64,000 bases of DNA from [Bacillus] enclensis (GTDB lineage Bacteria; Bacillota; Bacilli; Bacillales; Bacillaceae_B). The stretch's first letter is position 1. The number at the start of each line of letters is the position of its first letter. The stretch lies in assembly GCF_001456935.1 (NCBI RefSeq), contig NZ_KQ758482.1, forward strand, positions 1,406,249-1,470,248, written 5' to 3'. Below are positions 37,028 through 46,421 of this stretch, one piece after another. The notes under the pieces were generated by a model. That model was not told the DNA's origin. It did not search any database and saw only the letters and a program-made list of their open reading frames with translations. Position numbers and translations under genes: made by a program.

Positions 37028-37732
37028 CTACTCATTTTCATAAGCTGGGTCACTGATGATGATTTCCACTCTTCTGTTTTTTTGCAGATTATCTGCCGTA
37101 TCATTCGGTGCGATCGGCCGGGTATCACCGTAGCCCACTGCAATGAAGCGTTTCGGATCCAATTCCACCGCACTGGTCAGATAGCGGATGACTGAGCTTG
37201 CCCTTGCAGAAGAAAGTTCCCAATTGGAAGGGAATTTCGAGGTTGAAATGGGCCTGTTATCTGTGTGGCCCTCGACCTTCACGTAGTTAGGCATTCTTTC
37301 AAGCAGTGCACCCACTTTATCCAAAAACGGGTAAGAGGCAGGCAGGACATCTGCTTCACCCGAGTCGAAGAGCGACTGCTCGGGGAGGACCAAGACGACT
37401 CCCCTCTCCGTTCTTGTCGCTGTCACAATCTCATCTAATTCATTTTCTCTCAAATATGAACGTATATCACTTAAAAGATCCCGTAAATCTTCTTCGTGCT
37501 TTTCTAACGGTTCTTCAGACGGTTGTTCTGAAGGAACGATGGACGGATTAAAATCAAGGATCTCCTTTTTTTGAAATGAATCCGAGATTGCCCTGAATTT
37601 AACGATATCAATCTGCGACATTGAAAAAAGGAGAATGAAGAATACGAGAATAAGAGTGATTAAATCAGAAAAAGTCACCATCCACCGCGGAGCATTGGAC
37701 TTTGGTTCAGGCGGCCTTATTCTACGCTTCAT
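37028..37732 (-). CDS. motS: Flagellar stator subunit MotS (MotB family)
   Basis: 234 residues. One membrane helix near 20-42 with the ion-carrying aspartate in RWMVTFSDLITLILVFF. A C-terminal OmpA/MotB peptidoglycan-binding domain contains KVEGHTDNRPI and NWELSSARASSVIRYL. Place next to ccpA marks it as the Na+-type MotPS pair rather than MotAB, as in B. subtilis. The ATG at 37732 is chosen for GAGGAAG upstream; it overlaps the motP end by 11 bp. An ATG ten codons earlier has no binding site. Confidence 0.93.
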   Translation of the reverse strand: MKRRIRPPEPKSNAPRWMVTFSDLITLILVFFILLFSMSQIDIVKFRAISDSFQKKEILDFNPSIVPSEQPSEEPLEKHEEDLRDLLSDIRSYLRENELDEIVTATRTERGVVLVLPEQSLFDSGEADVLPASYPFLDKVGALLERMPNYVKVEGHTDNRPISTSKFPSNWELSSARASSVIRYLTSAVELDPKRFIAVGYGDTRPIAPNDTADNLQKNRRVEIIISDPAYENE

Positions 37733-38534
37733 AGGAAGCTTCCTCGAGTTCTTTTTCCTCATACTTCATAAGGTCATCATGGGACATAAAAACTTTGAGC
37801 TTTTCCTCAAGGATCCTTGGATTCTGACCTGATTGGATCCCAACAACTGCTTCGATGATGATTTGCTTCATGAACACTTCATTTTCCGTCCTCATCGCCA
37901 ATTTGGATGCCATCGGGATGAAAACAAGGTTGGCCAAGAGGGATCCATACAGGGTCGTCAACAAGGCAATTGCCATATTGGGGCCGAGGGTAGACGGATC
38001 GTTCAGGTTTTTCAACATCAGGACAAGCCCGATCAGCGTTCCGATCATCCCCCAGGCAGGTGCGTATTCACCCGCTTTATCCAGCAGGCTTCTCCCTTTG
38101 CGGTGACGCTCCTCGAGTGCAATGATTTCCGCTTCCATAATATCTGTCATTACATCGGGTTCGATGCCGTCAACAGCCAAAAGGACCCCTTTTCGAATGA
38201 AAGGGTCCTCAATATCTTCCACTTCCGCCTCTAATGCAAGCAGACCTTCCCTTCTTGCTTTCTCAGAAAGCTTGATGAAGGTCCGGATCAGTCCATGGAT
38301 ATCGTAATCCTCATTCCTGAAGGCTTCACGCATGACCCTGCCCATATGCTTCAGTTCTTTAAGAGAGAAACTGACCAGCATGGCAGCAATCAAGCCGCCT
38401 ATGACAATAAAAAAAGAGGAAGGGTCAACAAATGAGCCAAACCCTGTCAGCCCTTCGTTTGTCATGATGGCAAACCCGACAAATAGAAAGCCTATGATAA
38501 CTCCGATAGGCGTAAGAACATCAATCTTCTTCAT
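37722..38534 (-). CDS. motP: Flagellar stator subunit MotP (MotA family)
   Basis: 270 residues with four membrane segments: IGVIIGFLFVGFAIM, SFFIVIGGLIAAML, APAWGMIGTLIGLVLML and IALLTTLYGSLLANLVFIP. The large cytoplasmic loop lies between the second and third. MotA-type motor-interaction loop and PAWGMIGTLIGL signature. Forms the 5:2-type stator with MotS and drives rotation. Transcribed after ccpA with motS overlapping its end. Confidence 0.94.
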   Translation of the reverse strand: MKKIDVLTPIGVIIGFLFVGFAIMTNEGLTGFGSFVDPSSFFIVIGGLIAAMLVSFSLKELKHMGRVMREAFRNEDYDIHGLIRTFIKLSEKARREGLLALEAEVEDIEDPFIRKGVLLAVDGIEPDVMTDIMEAEIIALEERHRKGRSLLDKAGEYAPAWGMIGTLIGLVLMLKNLNDPSTLGPNMAIALLTTLYGSLLANLVFIPMASKLAMRTENEVFMKQIIIEAVVGIQSGQNPRILEEKLKVFMSHDDLMKYEEKELEEASYEA

Positions 38535-38591
38535 TTTGACTCTCCCTGTAAATAAGTTCTTTTTCTCTTGATAATAGTATCGACTGGGAAC

Positions 38592-39590
38592 TTATTTTGT
38601 TGAACCGCGATGTTCAAGGCGGTGAGGTAATACAACCGTCTCTTCCTCCACCGTTTCTTTGTTCATATATTTCGTCAACAGCCTCATTGCTACCGCGCCG
38701 ATATCATAAAGCGGCTGCACGACTGAAGTCAATTGCGGTCTAACCATAAGGGCAAGCCTTGTGTTATCGAAACTGATGACTTCTACATCTTCAGGAATGC
38801 TCACACCGCTGTCCTGGGCACCGTGTACCACTCCAAGTGCTGTCTCATCGTTCCCTACAAAAATCGCAGTCGGCTTGTCTTTGAGTTCGGAGAATTTCTG
38901 CCATGCTTCAAGACCGGAATCATACGTATATTCACCTTCGACCACTAAGTCGTCACTGAATTCCACTCCAGCTGAGCCCAGTGCTTCTCTGTATCCCTCA
39001 AGCTTGAATTTCATATTGATTGTATCGTGGAAAGGACCGCTTACAAAACCGATTCGTTTATGGCCCTTATCAAGCAGATCCTTCACTGCGTCATACGTTG
39101 CAGCTTTATAGTCAATGTTAACTGATGGTACGGTATTGGTTTCTTCCACAGCACCAGCAAGGACGATCGGAACCGGGGAACGCTCGAATTCCTGGACATG
39201 TTCCTCAGAAATATGGCCCCCCATGAACAGGATTCCATCGACTTGTTTACCGAGCATCGTATTTAACAGATGAAGCTCTTTTTCCGAGTTTTGATCGGAG
39301 TTGCTCAGGATGATGTTATATTTGTACATGGTGGCGATATCTTCGATTCCGCGTGCCAGTTCCGCATAGAAGATATTTGAGATATCCGGGATGATGACTC
39401 CGACGGTCGTCGTTTTCTTGCTTGCAAGCCCTCTGGCTACCGCATTTGGACGATACCCAAGACGGTCTATGACCTCAAGCACCTTTTTCCTTGTTGCCGG
39501 TTTTACATTGGGATTACCGTTTACTACGCGTGATACTGTGGCCATCGAGACATTTGCTTCCCGTGCTACATCGTATATTGTAATATTCAT
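38592..39590 (-). CDS. ccpA: Catabolite control protein A
   Basis: 332 residues, LacI family. N-terminal helix-turn-helix [39 protein letters not shown] (2-41), hinge with [23 protein letters not shown], then the periplasmic-binding-like core for HPr-Ser46-P. Master regulator of carbon catabolite control, binding cre sites such as those before ackA and braB in this window. ATG at 39590 with GAAGGAGTG. Followed by motP and motS. Confidence 0.98.
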   Translation of the reverse strand: MNITIYDVAREANVSMATVSRVVNGNPNVKPATRKKVLEVIDRLGYRPNAVARGLASKKTTTVGVIIPDISNIFYAELARGIEDIATMYKYNIILSNSDQNSEKELHLLNTMLGKQVDGILFMGGHISEEHVQEFERSPVPIVLAGAVEETNTVPSVNIDYKAATYDAVKDLLDKGHKRIGFVSGPFHDTINMKFKLEGYREALGSAGVEFSDDLVVEGEYTYDSGLEAWQKFSELKDKPTAIFVGNDETALGVVHGAQDSGVSIPEDVEVISFDNTRLALMVRPQLTSVVQPLYDIGAVAMRLLTKYMNKETVEEETVVLPHRLEHRGSTK

Positions 39591-39813
39591 GTTTTTGACA
39601 CTCCTTCAACTTCTCAACTTGTTATTGTTATTTTACACTAAACAAACCATAAGAAAAAAGCGATTACAATGGTTTGTTAAAAAATGCACATATTTAGCGT
39701 TAAAAAATTTATTATAACAGTCTTTAGTCTATTTATCTGCAATTATGTTGATTATCATACGACAGAGTTTGTTGGACTTCAATAATTGAGGATAAAAATA
39801 ACCCTCTCAACAC

Positions 39814-39848
39814 TGCTTTTGATTTCCGTGCAGGACTCCGCTTTCCGA
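39814..39848. repeat. Truncated element A
   Basis: Only the arm CTTTTGATTTCCGTGCAGGAC and CTCCGCTTTCCG remain, then element C follows. Confidence 0.6.
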
Positions 39849-39865
39849 ATTGCTGCCTGATGTAC

Positions 39866-39922
39866 AAGGACCGTTCCTTTCCGCTGCAGGCATTTGCTTT
39901 CCGCGGGGAGGAAGTCGAGCCT
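39866..39922. repeat. Element C
   Basis: GGACCGTTCCTTTCCGCTGC, TTTGCTTTCCGCGGGGAGGAAG and TCGAGCCT in order. Related pieces at 13087-13150 and 1699-1770. Wedged between two element A pieces. Confidence 0.6.
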
Positions 39923-39930
39923 ACAAAAAG

Positions 39931-40185
39931 CCGCTTTTGATTTCCGTGCAAGACTCCGCTTTCCGCGGGTAGCCCGTAAGCCTCCTCGGCTTCGCCTGCG
40001 GGGTCTCACATGTCTAGCTGTAGGGCTTAGAGGCACATGTCATAAGCCGAACCGACCAAGAAGGCAAAGAGCGCCTTCTAGGCCAATTCGTCTTATGCCA
40101 CCCGCCTCTGAGCAAAGCCCTTCCGCTTTTCTAATATGCTACTCTTCCCGCAGGAGTCTCCGTTTTGCACTCCAATCAAAAGCTG
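39931..40185. repeat. Element A carrying a nested element B
   Basis: A arms TTTTGATTTCCGTGCAAGAC and GTTTTGCACTCCAATCAAAA with the inner GTAAGCCTCC...GGGGTCTCAC hairpin intact. B lies directly 3' of that hairpin, about 40010-40132 (ATGTCTAGCTGTAGG to CTTCCGCTTTTCT). The gap 39591-40305 has no gene. Confidence 0.85.
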
Positions 40186-40245
40186 GAAAGCACCTAACAC
40201 CACAGTTGCTTTACCAACAAATCCTATATGAGCAGCATTTCAAAC

Positions 40246-40282
40246 TAAAAAGGCTGGACTTTGCGTGAAAGTCCAGCCTCTT
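40246..40282 (-). terminator. Terminator of aroA
   Basis: GAGGCTGGACTTTC/AAAGTCCAGCCT stem followed by TTTTTAG on the minus strand. Confidence 0.85.
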
Positions 40283-40305
40283 TTCTATACCCATTTTTGG
40301 GTTGG

Positions 40306-41382
40306 TTAAACGTTGATTGTGCGGCCTTTTAATAGTTCCTGGTAGAAGTGATCGAATTGGTCCAGGTCCATTTGCTGTGCTGAGTCGGACAGGGCTACAG
40401 CAGGGTCCGGATGTACTTCTGCCATTACGCCGTCCGCCCCGATGGCGATCGCTGCTTTTGCAGTCGGAAGCAGAAGGTCCCTGCGTCCCGTGGAATGCGT
40501 GACATCCACGAATACAGGAAGGTGAGTCTCTTGCTTAAGAATTGGTACAGCAGAGATATCAAGCGTATTCCGTGTCGCCTTCTCGTAGGTACGGATACCG
40601 CGTTCACAAAGGATGATGTCCCCGTTGCCCTGAGAAATAATATATTCAGCTGCATTGATGAATTCATCAATCGTTGCAGCAAGACCTCTTTTTAGGAGTA
40701 CCGGCTTCTTCACTGAGCCGGCGGCTTTCAGCAACTCGAAGTTCTGCATGTTCCTCGCACCAATCTGGATCACATCGATGTACTCGAGTGCAGGTTCGAT
40801 ATCTGCAGGATTCACGATCTCACTGACCACCGCCAGATCGTATTCATCTGCAACCTTCTTAAGGATCTTCAATCCTTCAATACCCAGTCCCTGGAAATCA
40901 TATGGGGACGTTCTCGGTTTGAATGCTCCACCGCGAAGAAGTTTCAACCCTTTCGCTTTGACAGCCTGTGCCACTTGAGCCACCTGCTCATAAGATTCCA
41001 CTGCACATGGACCGAAGATGAAATGAGGATTCCCGTCCCCGATTGTATCTCCGTTGATATTCACAATCGTATCCTCTGCTTTTTTCTTACGGGATACTAA
41101 GAGTGCTTTTCGATGATCATCTTTCTGTAATTCTAAACCAGCTTTGAAGACCTCTTTAAAGATATGTTCAATAGTCGAATTTTCAAAAGGACCATTGTTA
41201 TTTTCCTTGATCAGGTCTAACATTCCTCTTTCACGAACAGGATCATACCGGTATACTCCTTGCTTTTCCTTCACACGCCCGATTTCTTGAACGAGCTTGG
41301 CACGCTCATTGATGGTTTCTAGTAGTTTTAAATTCATCTCGTCGACTTTTTTCCGTAATAGATCGAGCTCTTGATTACTCAC
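40306..41382 (-). CDS. aroA: DAHP synthase with chorismate mutase domain
   Basis: 358 residues, exactly the B. subtilis AroA length. N-terminal AroQ-type chorismate mutase (about 1-85; [26 protein letters not shown]) fused to a type I-beta DAHP synthase ([44 protein letters not shown]). Makes the first intermediate of the aromatic pathway and is inhibited by prephenate/chorismate through the mutase domain. Start is GTG at 41382 with AAAGGGTG; ATGs upstream at 41457 and 41421 give N-termini foreign to the family. Confidence 0.95.
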   Translation of the reverse strand: MSNQELDLLRKKVDEMNLKLLETINERAKLVQEIGRVKEKQGVYRYDPVRERGMLDLIKENNNGPFENSTIEHIFKEVFKAGLELQKDDHRKALLVSRKKKAEDTIVNINGDTIGDGNPHFIFGPCAVESYEQVAQVAQAVKAKGLKLLRGGAFKPRTSPYDFQGLGIEGLKILKKVADEYDLAVVSEIVNPADIEPALEYIDVIQIGARNMQNFELLKAAGSVKKPVLLKRGLAATIDEFINAAEYIISQGNGDIILCERGIRTYEKATRNTLDISAVPILKQETHLPVFVDVTHSTGRRDLLLPTAKAAIAIGADGVMAEVHPDPAVALSDSAQQMDLDQFDHFYQELLKGRTINV

Positions 41383-41591
41383 AATACAGCACCCTTTCTT
41401 GATTTTATCCTGTTCATCCATAAAAAACTGTTTTAGTTTTGTAAAAGTATGATACATTTTTTATAGATATTGAAACTAATTATAATAGAAGAATTCTCAA
41501 ATGTCACGATAAATTTCTTTATTAATTAAACGCTTTTAAGCACTAAAGTATTTTAGTATCTTATGAGACTGTTCAAAAGTAGGTGTATACT

Positions 41592-43745
41592 TTGCAAAAA
41601 ATATTTTCTTTGGATATAGGTACCCGTTCTGTAGTCGGGATCATCCTTGAAGAAAAAGACGGAAAATACCATGTATCTGATATTGAAGTGGAAGAACACA
41701 AGGAACGGGCAATGCTCGACGGACAAATCCACGATGTACCCGCCGTTTCAACGGTCATTTCATCAATCAAAAAGAAGCTCGAAGGAAAGCACGGACCTCT
41801 TCACAAAGTCTGTGTCGCTGCCGCCGGACGCGCCCTGAAAACGGAGAAGTCGCATTCGTCCTTTTCTATTAAAGGCAAGCCGCTCCTGAAAAAGGAAGAT
41901 ATCCTGCACCTGGAACTGAGTGCAGTCCAGCAGGCGCAGGCGCAAGCTGCGGATGCAGAAAGCGATGGTAAAAGCTATCATTATTATTGCGTTGGATATT
42001 CGGTACTCTATTATCGTCTCGATGGAGAAGAAATCGGAAGCCTGATCGACCAGCAGGGGGATGAAGCGGGTGTCGAAATCATCGCCACTTTCCTGCCGAG
42101 AGTCGTCGTTGAATCACTCTTGGCTGCTTTAAGCCGTGCCGGCCTTGAAATGGAAGCGCTCACCCTTGAACCAATCGCAGCCATCAATGTCCTGATCCCG
42201 CCTTCCATGAGAAGGTTGAATGTGGCACTGGTCGATATTGGAGCCGGAACATCTGATATCGCGTTGACCAACAAAGGAACGGTCACCGCCTACGGGATGG
42301 TGCCGACTGCCGGTGATGAGATCACGGAGGCACTCAGTGATGCCCTGCTTCTTGACTTCCCTCTGGCGGAAAAAGCAAAAAGGGAACTGCATCAATCCGA
42401 GAGCATAACTGTCACGGATATCCTCGGATTTGAGTCTGAATTCACCGTACAGGAAGTCGTGGAAAAAATTCACCCTTCCATTCAACAGCTTGCCGGAAAA
42501 ATATCACATGAAATCCTGCTCTTAAACAATCAAAAACCTCCCCAGGCAGTCATGCTCGTCGGAGGAGGCAGCTTGACCCCGGCTTTGAATGTAGAACTTG
42601 CAATATCCCTGAATCTCCCTGAAAACAGGGTGGCTGTCAGAGGAATCGAAGCAATACAGAATCTATCATTTTCAGACCTTCCCGCCGGCGGTCCTGAATT
42701 GGTGACTCCTGTAGGAATTGCAATTGCAGCTAAGCAAGCTCCTGTTCAATACGTATCCATCCATGTCAACGATCAGCCGATCCGCTTGTTTGAAGTAAAA
42801 GACCTTACAATCGGGGACGGGCTTCTTGCTGCCGGCCAAAGAATCAGTAAATTGTATGGTAAACCCGGCCCAGCCTTTTTCATTTCTGTAAATGGACAAC
42901 AAGTGACCCTCCCAGGAGGATATGGCGATCCTCCCGTCATCTTAAAGAACGGGAATCCCGCATCGGTTGAAGACAGATTGTTGAACCATGACCGGATCAC
43001 CGTCCGTAAGGGGGACGACGGGCCGCCTCCAAACGTAAAGATAAGAGATCTCCTGGATGATGTACCGGATAAGCGCGTCACCATTAATGATAAAAGTCTC
43101 ACTCTTTCACCCATTCTATTAAAGAACGGGACAAAAGCTACAATGGATGACCTGATCGAAGACGGTGATTCAATACATTATGAAGCGAAGGATACAATAG
43201 TTGATTCGTTGAAGAAGCTCGGCTATGAGGGATTACTTCAAGCATGTAAACCGTTCCGTCTCACAATCAATGGAAAAGATACATTCATTCCGGCATTCGG
43301 CGGGAAGATTACCTTGAATGGTGTGGAGGTAAAACCTACTGCAGCGGTTTCATACGGTGATAAGATTATCGTCACTCCTCCCGTCACCCCGACAGTTGGA
43401 GAACTTATGGCGAAACGAAAAGACTACAGGGAGCAATCAATCAAGATTATGTTTAATGACACCCCTGTTTTATTGAAGCGTGAAACAGCAACGGCATATA
43501 AAGAAGGACTTCCATTGAAAGAGAATGACACGCTGAATCCCGGGGATACAATCACAATTGAAGAAAAAGGGGTTCACCACTTCATTTTTCAGGATGTCTT
43601 CAATCATGTGGAAGTCGCCATGCCTGATAACGGAAACGCTTCTTTTCAGCTGCTTCTAAATGGAGAAGAAACCACCTTTTATGAGGAAATACAAGCTGGG
43701 GACAGGCTCGAAATTCGGTGGACGAATGCCCCCCATAAAAATTAA
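41592..43745 (+). CDS. FtsA/PilM-like ATPase with C-terminal repeat tail
   Basis: 717 residues. Residues 1-380 have the actin/FtsA-type ATPase fold: FSLDIGTRSVVGIIL (phosphate-1), VALVDIGAGTSDIALT near 211-226 (phosphate-2) and MLVGGGSLTPAL near 321-332 (adenosine). From about 387 to 710 there are five or six beta-rich repeats of 50-65 residues. They follow a pattern of (V/L)xINGxxxxL, PxxLxNGxxA and LxxGDxIxV; clear starts are near 428, 494, 554, 615 and 684. No signal peptide or membrane helix. The TTG at 41592 follows AAGTAGGTG and is preferred to a GTG at 41583 with no binding site. Function unknown; related proteins are labelled 'cell division protein FtsA' but the true FtsA lies elsewhere in Bacillus. 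Confidence 0.82.
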   Translation: MQKIFSLDIGTRSVVGIILEEKDGKYHVSDIEVEEHKERAMLDGQIHDVPAVSTVISSIKKKLEGKHGPLHKVCVAAAGRALKTEKSHSSFSIKGKPLLKKEDILHLELSAVQQAQAQAADAESDGKSYHYYCVGYSVLYYRLDGEEIGSLIDQQGDEAGVEIIATFLPRVVVESLLAALSRAGLEMEALTLEPIAAINVLIPPSMRRLNVALVDIGAGTSDIALTNKGTVTAYGMVPTAGDEITEALSDALLLDFPLAEKAKRELHQSESITVTDILGFESEFTVQEVVEKIHPSIQQLAGKISHEILLLNNQKPPQAVMLVGGGSLTPALNVELAISLNLPENRVAVRGIEAIQNLSFSDLPAGGPELVTPVGIAIAAKQAPVQYVSIHVNDQPIRLFEVKDLTIGDGLLAAGQRISKLYGKPGPAFFISVNGQQVTLPGGYGDPPVILKNGNPASVEDRLLNHDRITVRKGDDGPPPNVKIRDLLDDVPDKRVTINDKSLTLSPILLKNGTKATMDDLIEDGDSIHYEAKDTIVDSLKKLGYEGLLQACKPFRLTINGKDTFIPAFGGKITLNGVEVKPTAAVSYGDKIIVTPPVTPTVGELMAKRKDYREQSIKIMFNDTPVLLKRETATAYKEGLPLKENDTLNPGDTITIEEKGVHHFIFQDVFNHVEVAMPDNGNASFQLLLNGEETTFYEEIQAGDRLEIRWTNAPHKN

Positions 43746-43749
43746 CACA

Positions 43750-43781
43750 CAAAAAAACTGGCCATGGGCCAGTTTTTTTTA
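43750..43781. terminator. Bidirectional terminator
   Basis: AAAAAAACTGGCC ATG GGCCAGTTTTTTTT; serves the FtsA-like gene and the convergent YtxH-like gene. Confidence 0.85.
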
Positions 43782-44348
43782 TGATCCTACCTGTCCAGGC
43801 ACATTGCTCGGTTTATTAGTGCTGTGGACATTATCGTTACCAGAAGATGAGGTGGAAGTTGAAACGGATGAAGTCTGTGATGATTCTGAGGTCACTTCTT
43901 CACCGGCTTCTTTTACCTTGCTTCCGATATCTTTTAAATCTTCTGCTGCTTCTTTTGTGGTTGCGATGATTTCAGTTGAATCCTCTTTCACCTGATTTAC
44001 TTGGTCGATGACATCGCCGTTCACCTTTTCATATAGCTTCTGTGCGTCATTGATGGCTTCTTTCAGTACAGAAGATGCTGATTTAATACGGTCCTGCCAG
44101 TCATTCATCACTCCGGACGGATTATCTTTTACTTTTGAGACCATGTCCATAGTGGAATCTTTCATTGAATTTGTTCCGTTGGTGATTTTTTTTCTTGTGT
44201 TCTTATCCATCATGGCAACTGCCCCGCCGACGACTGCGCCCAGCAGGATTCCTTTTACCAGTTTGCCGTTTCTTTTTCCTTTTACGGTAGGGATTTGGTT
44301 TACATTGTTATTCGGTTGTGCTGTTTTATTTTGATAAGATTGTACCAT
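43779..44348 (-). CDS. YtxH-domain protein (second copy)
   Basis: 189 residues. Residues about 25-45 carry the Gly-rich membrane segment LVKGILLGAVVGGAVAMMD that defines YtxH proteins. A long amphipathic, Lys/Asp/Glu-rich helix follows, then a Ser/Thr-rich tail. The ATG at 44348 has TAGGAGGATC upstream; an open frame extends 41 codons further into a repeat and is rejected. Probably a stress-related envelope protein by analogy with YtxH; function unknown. Confidence 0.8.
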   Translation of the reverse strand: MVQSYQNKTAQPNNNVNQIPTVKGKRNGKLVKGILLGAVVGGAVAMMDKNTRKKITNGTNSMKDSTMDMVSKVKDNPSGVMNDWQDRIKSASSVLKEAINDAQKLYEKVNGDVIDQVNQVKEDSTEIIATTKEAAEDLKDIGSKVKEAGEEVTSESSQTSSVSTSTSSSGNDNVHSTNKPSNVPGQVGS

Positions 44349-44499
44349 TTTGGTTGATCCTCCTATTGTGTTGGTTTGATTTGTTATTACGTGTAATTCC
44401 CCGTTTGCTCGGAAATAAACTTTTGGTTGGGAAATTCCTGTTATTACCGTTGTTGGATAAATAAAAATCATAAAATATATGAGTGCTAAGTGGCATCAC

Positions 44500-44630
44500 C
44501 GCTGAGGGTTTCCGTGCAAGACTTCGCTTTCCGCGGGTGACCCGTGAGCCTCCTCGGCTTCGCCTCCGGGGTCTCACATTGGCCACTTCTCCCGCAGGAG
44601 TCTTCGTCTTGCACTCCAACCCACAGCTGG
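44500..44630. repeat. Element A copy
   Basis: GGGTTTCCGTGCAAGACTTCG arm, GTGAGCCTCC...GGGGTCTCAC inner hairpin and TCGTCTTGCACTCCAACCC arm; no insertion. Its end bases GGGTT/AACCC differ from the usual TTGATT/AATCAA yet still pair, a compensatory change. The rest of 44349-44765 shows nothing else. Confidence 0.88.
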
Positions 44631-44763
44631 AACTCTCCAAATACAAATAATGAGCTTTTAAAAATACTCCATGAATTCTATATACCTCCCCAAACAAAAA
44701 AACACTTCCAAGCCAATAAAAAGTATCGTTATAACCTCACAATTATGAACTGCAAAGTACAAT

Positions 44764-44797
44764 AAAAAAGAACCTGCACATGCAGGTTCTTTTTAGA
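44764..44797 (-). terminator. Terminator of ytxJ
   Basis: AAGAACCTGCA TG TGCAGGTTCTTTTTTATT on the minus strand. Confidence 0.88.
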
Positions 44798-45107
44798 GTT
44801 TGCTTAGTTCTTTTTCGGTGATGTTCCAGTGAGAGGCGTTCCAGCCTGGTTTGCCGTCTATGAATAGGAATGCTTGGGGTGATTCGTGTTTGATGCCGTA
44901 TTTTTCGGAAATGTGGTTTGAGAGTTCCCTTGCCTCCTGGACTGCAAGGTAATAGCCGTCTTCTTCCCTGTTATTGTTCAGGAATGCCTGATAATCAGTG
45001 AACGCATTTGAACTGATCGGACAGGTCAAGCTGTGTTTCATGAAAAAGAAGCGGGGATTCGTTTCTGCAAGTTGCTCGAATTGCTGTACCGTTTCAATCT
45101 TTTGCAT
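44793..45107 (-). CDS. ytxJ: YtxJ, monothiol bacilliredoxin-like protein
   Basis: 104 residues, thioredoxin fold with a single active-site cysteine C29 in SLTCPISS. Family is the bacillithiol-linked YtxJ group (BrxC), which removes bacillithiol from protein cysteines. ATG at 45107 with AAAGGATG. Lies after ytxH but is separated from it by a terminator at 45172-45210, so it depends on readthrough or its own promoter. Confidence 0.92.
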   Translation of the reverse strand: MQKIETVQQFEQLAETNPRFFFMKHSLTCPISSNAFTDYQAFLNNNREEDGYYLAVQEARELSNHISEKYGIKHESPQAFLFIDGKPGWNASHWNITEKELSKL

Positions 45108-45171
45108 CTGTCTTGTTCATCCTTTCTTTCATCTATGTTTAAGATTGCATTTGTATCTACAATAGCCTGCA

Positions 45172-45211
45172 CAAAAAAGCGGCGAAGTAATCATATCACT
45201 TCACCGCTCTG
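45172..45211 (-). terminator. Terminator of ytxG-ytxH
   Basis: AGCGGTGAAGTGATATGATTACTTCGCCGCT is an imperfect stem (AGCGG-GAAGT with ACTTC-CCGCT) followed by TTTTTTG on the minus strand. Confidence 0.78.
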
Positions 45212-45222
45212 GAGGACAACTC

Positions 45223-45690
45223 TTATTGGTTATACGTTTTTTCTGTTTCATCAAAAGCTTTCTTTGTTTCCTCAAGCTTTTGGTTTACATCTTCAGTTTC
45301 CTGCACCGGAGTTGCATCTCCCACAGGTACTTCCTGAAGCTCTTCGTTTACGTCCTCTGTATCTTTAGAACGGTAAGATTTAAATTTATCCTTCACTGTA
45401 TTGGATTGCTCCTGAACAGTCTTAGTGAATGCAGCGGACTTTTCTTTTGCAACAGCCGCCAGTTCATTGCTTTTCTCAACCGCAGTGTCTTTCCACTGAC
45501 CTGACTTTTCCTTGATGACGACAGCCTGTTCGTTGAGGTCATTACGAAGGTCCTTACCGGACTTTGGAGCCAGCAGCAGCGCAGTGGCTGCGCCAACGAT
45601 CCCTCCGATCAAGGTTCCGATCATGAAATCCTTAGAATTGATGTTGTTGCTGTCGTTCGTTTGCTGATTTTGAGTTTGGTTTTGTGTCAT
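45223..45690 (-). CDS. ytxH: General stress protein YtxH
   Basis: 155 residues. Gln/Asn-rich start, then the Gly/Ala-rich membrane helix FMIGTLIGGIVGAATALLLAPKSGKDLR (about 22-48), the YtxH signature, and a long charged helical tail ending in Glu/Thr repeats. In B. subtilis it belongs to the sigma-B/sigma-H ytxGHJ operon. ATG at 45690 with TAGGAGAGGGG. It begins 17 bp after ytxG. Confidence 0.9.
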   Translation of the reverse strand: MTQNQTQNQQTNDSNNINSKDFMIGTLIGGIVGAATALLLAPKSGKDLRNDLNEQAVVIKEKSGQWKDTAVEKSNELAAVAKEKSAAFTKTVQEQSNTVKDKFKSYRSKDTEDVNEELQEVPVGDATPVQETEDVNQKLEETKKAFDETEKTYNQ

Positions 45691-45707
45691 TTTAAAATTC
45701 CCCTCTC

Positions 45708-46223
45708 CTAATTGTTATAAGATCTTGCTCTTTTAACCAATTTTTCTCGAGATTGAACTTCTGTGGGTGCGGTTTGATTTTGAACAGCGTTGTCTGAAGG
45801 ACTCGACTGTTGTTCCTTTTTTTGCTTCCACTTGTCCTTTAACTCGATAATCGCATTTCCCCACTGAACCACCTGGGAGATCTTCCCTTGATTCCTTTCG
45901 AGCTCAGAGGAGATGGAAGTGCTCACTTTCTTTACCGAATTATTAAGGTTCTGAATGGAATGACCTACATCTTTTACTGCATAAACAACGGTGTTCAGAT
46001 CCTCAGACTTGCGCTGGATATCCTCGGCTAACAGATTCGTTTTATGTAGTAATTCAGTAGACTCCTTGGTCACTCCCTGAAGCTGGGTTTCTAGACCGTT
46101 CAACGTACTTGATACACTGTCGAGGGTCGTCCCCATTGATTTCAAGGTTTTCATAATGCTTATTACTAAAATGAAAAAGGCAATTGCAATAACTGCTACA
46201 CTTAGATAAAGAATTATTTCCAT
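45708..46223 (-). CDS. ytxG: DUF948 protein YtxG
   Basis: 171 residues. N-terminal membrane helix [22 protein letters not shown] (about 3-24) followed by a long coiled-coil-like helix ([23 protein letters not shown]...) and a disordered Gln/Ser/Pro tail. Typical DUF948. The ATG at 46223 is set by ATGGAGGTG just upstream; two earlier ATGs sit before or inside this binding site. First gene of ytxGH with a sigma-B-type promoter upstream. Confidence 0.9.
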   Translation of the reverse strand: MEIILYLSVAVIAIAFFILVISIMKTLKSMGTTLDSVSSTLNGLETQLQGVTKESTELLHKTNLLAEDIQRKSEDLNTVVYAVKDVGHSIQNLNNSVKKVSTSISSELERNQGKISQVVQWGNAIIELKDKWKQKKEQQSSPSDNAVQNQTAPTEVQSREKLVKRARSYNN

Positions 46224-46251
46224 ATAGTACACCTCCATGTATAAAAATTCT

Positions 46252-46277
46252 TTACCCACTCTATACACAAATAAAAC
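46252..46277 (-). promoter_or_regulatory. Sigma-B-type promoter of ytxGH
   Basis: GTTTTA (46272-46277), 14 bp, GGGTAA (46252-46257) on the minus strand. It fits the sigma-B consensus GTTTaA-N12-15-GGGTAt closely and lies about 30 bp before ytxG, a known sigma-B target in B. subtilis. Confidence 0.75.
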
Positions 46278-46421
46278 ATTATACTAGGATTTCTTCCTCC
46301 TAAAGTGAAATTCCTGCTTAATTTTAAAAATACTTTTTTATCTTTTCTAATTTACTTTTTTATCATCCCGGTAATATTTAGGGTACAATAATAGGGATAT
46401 GACATAAGGAGGTAGACATAA

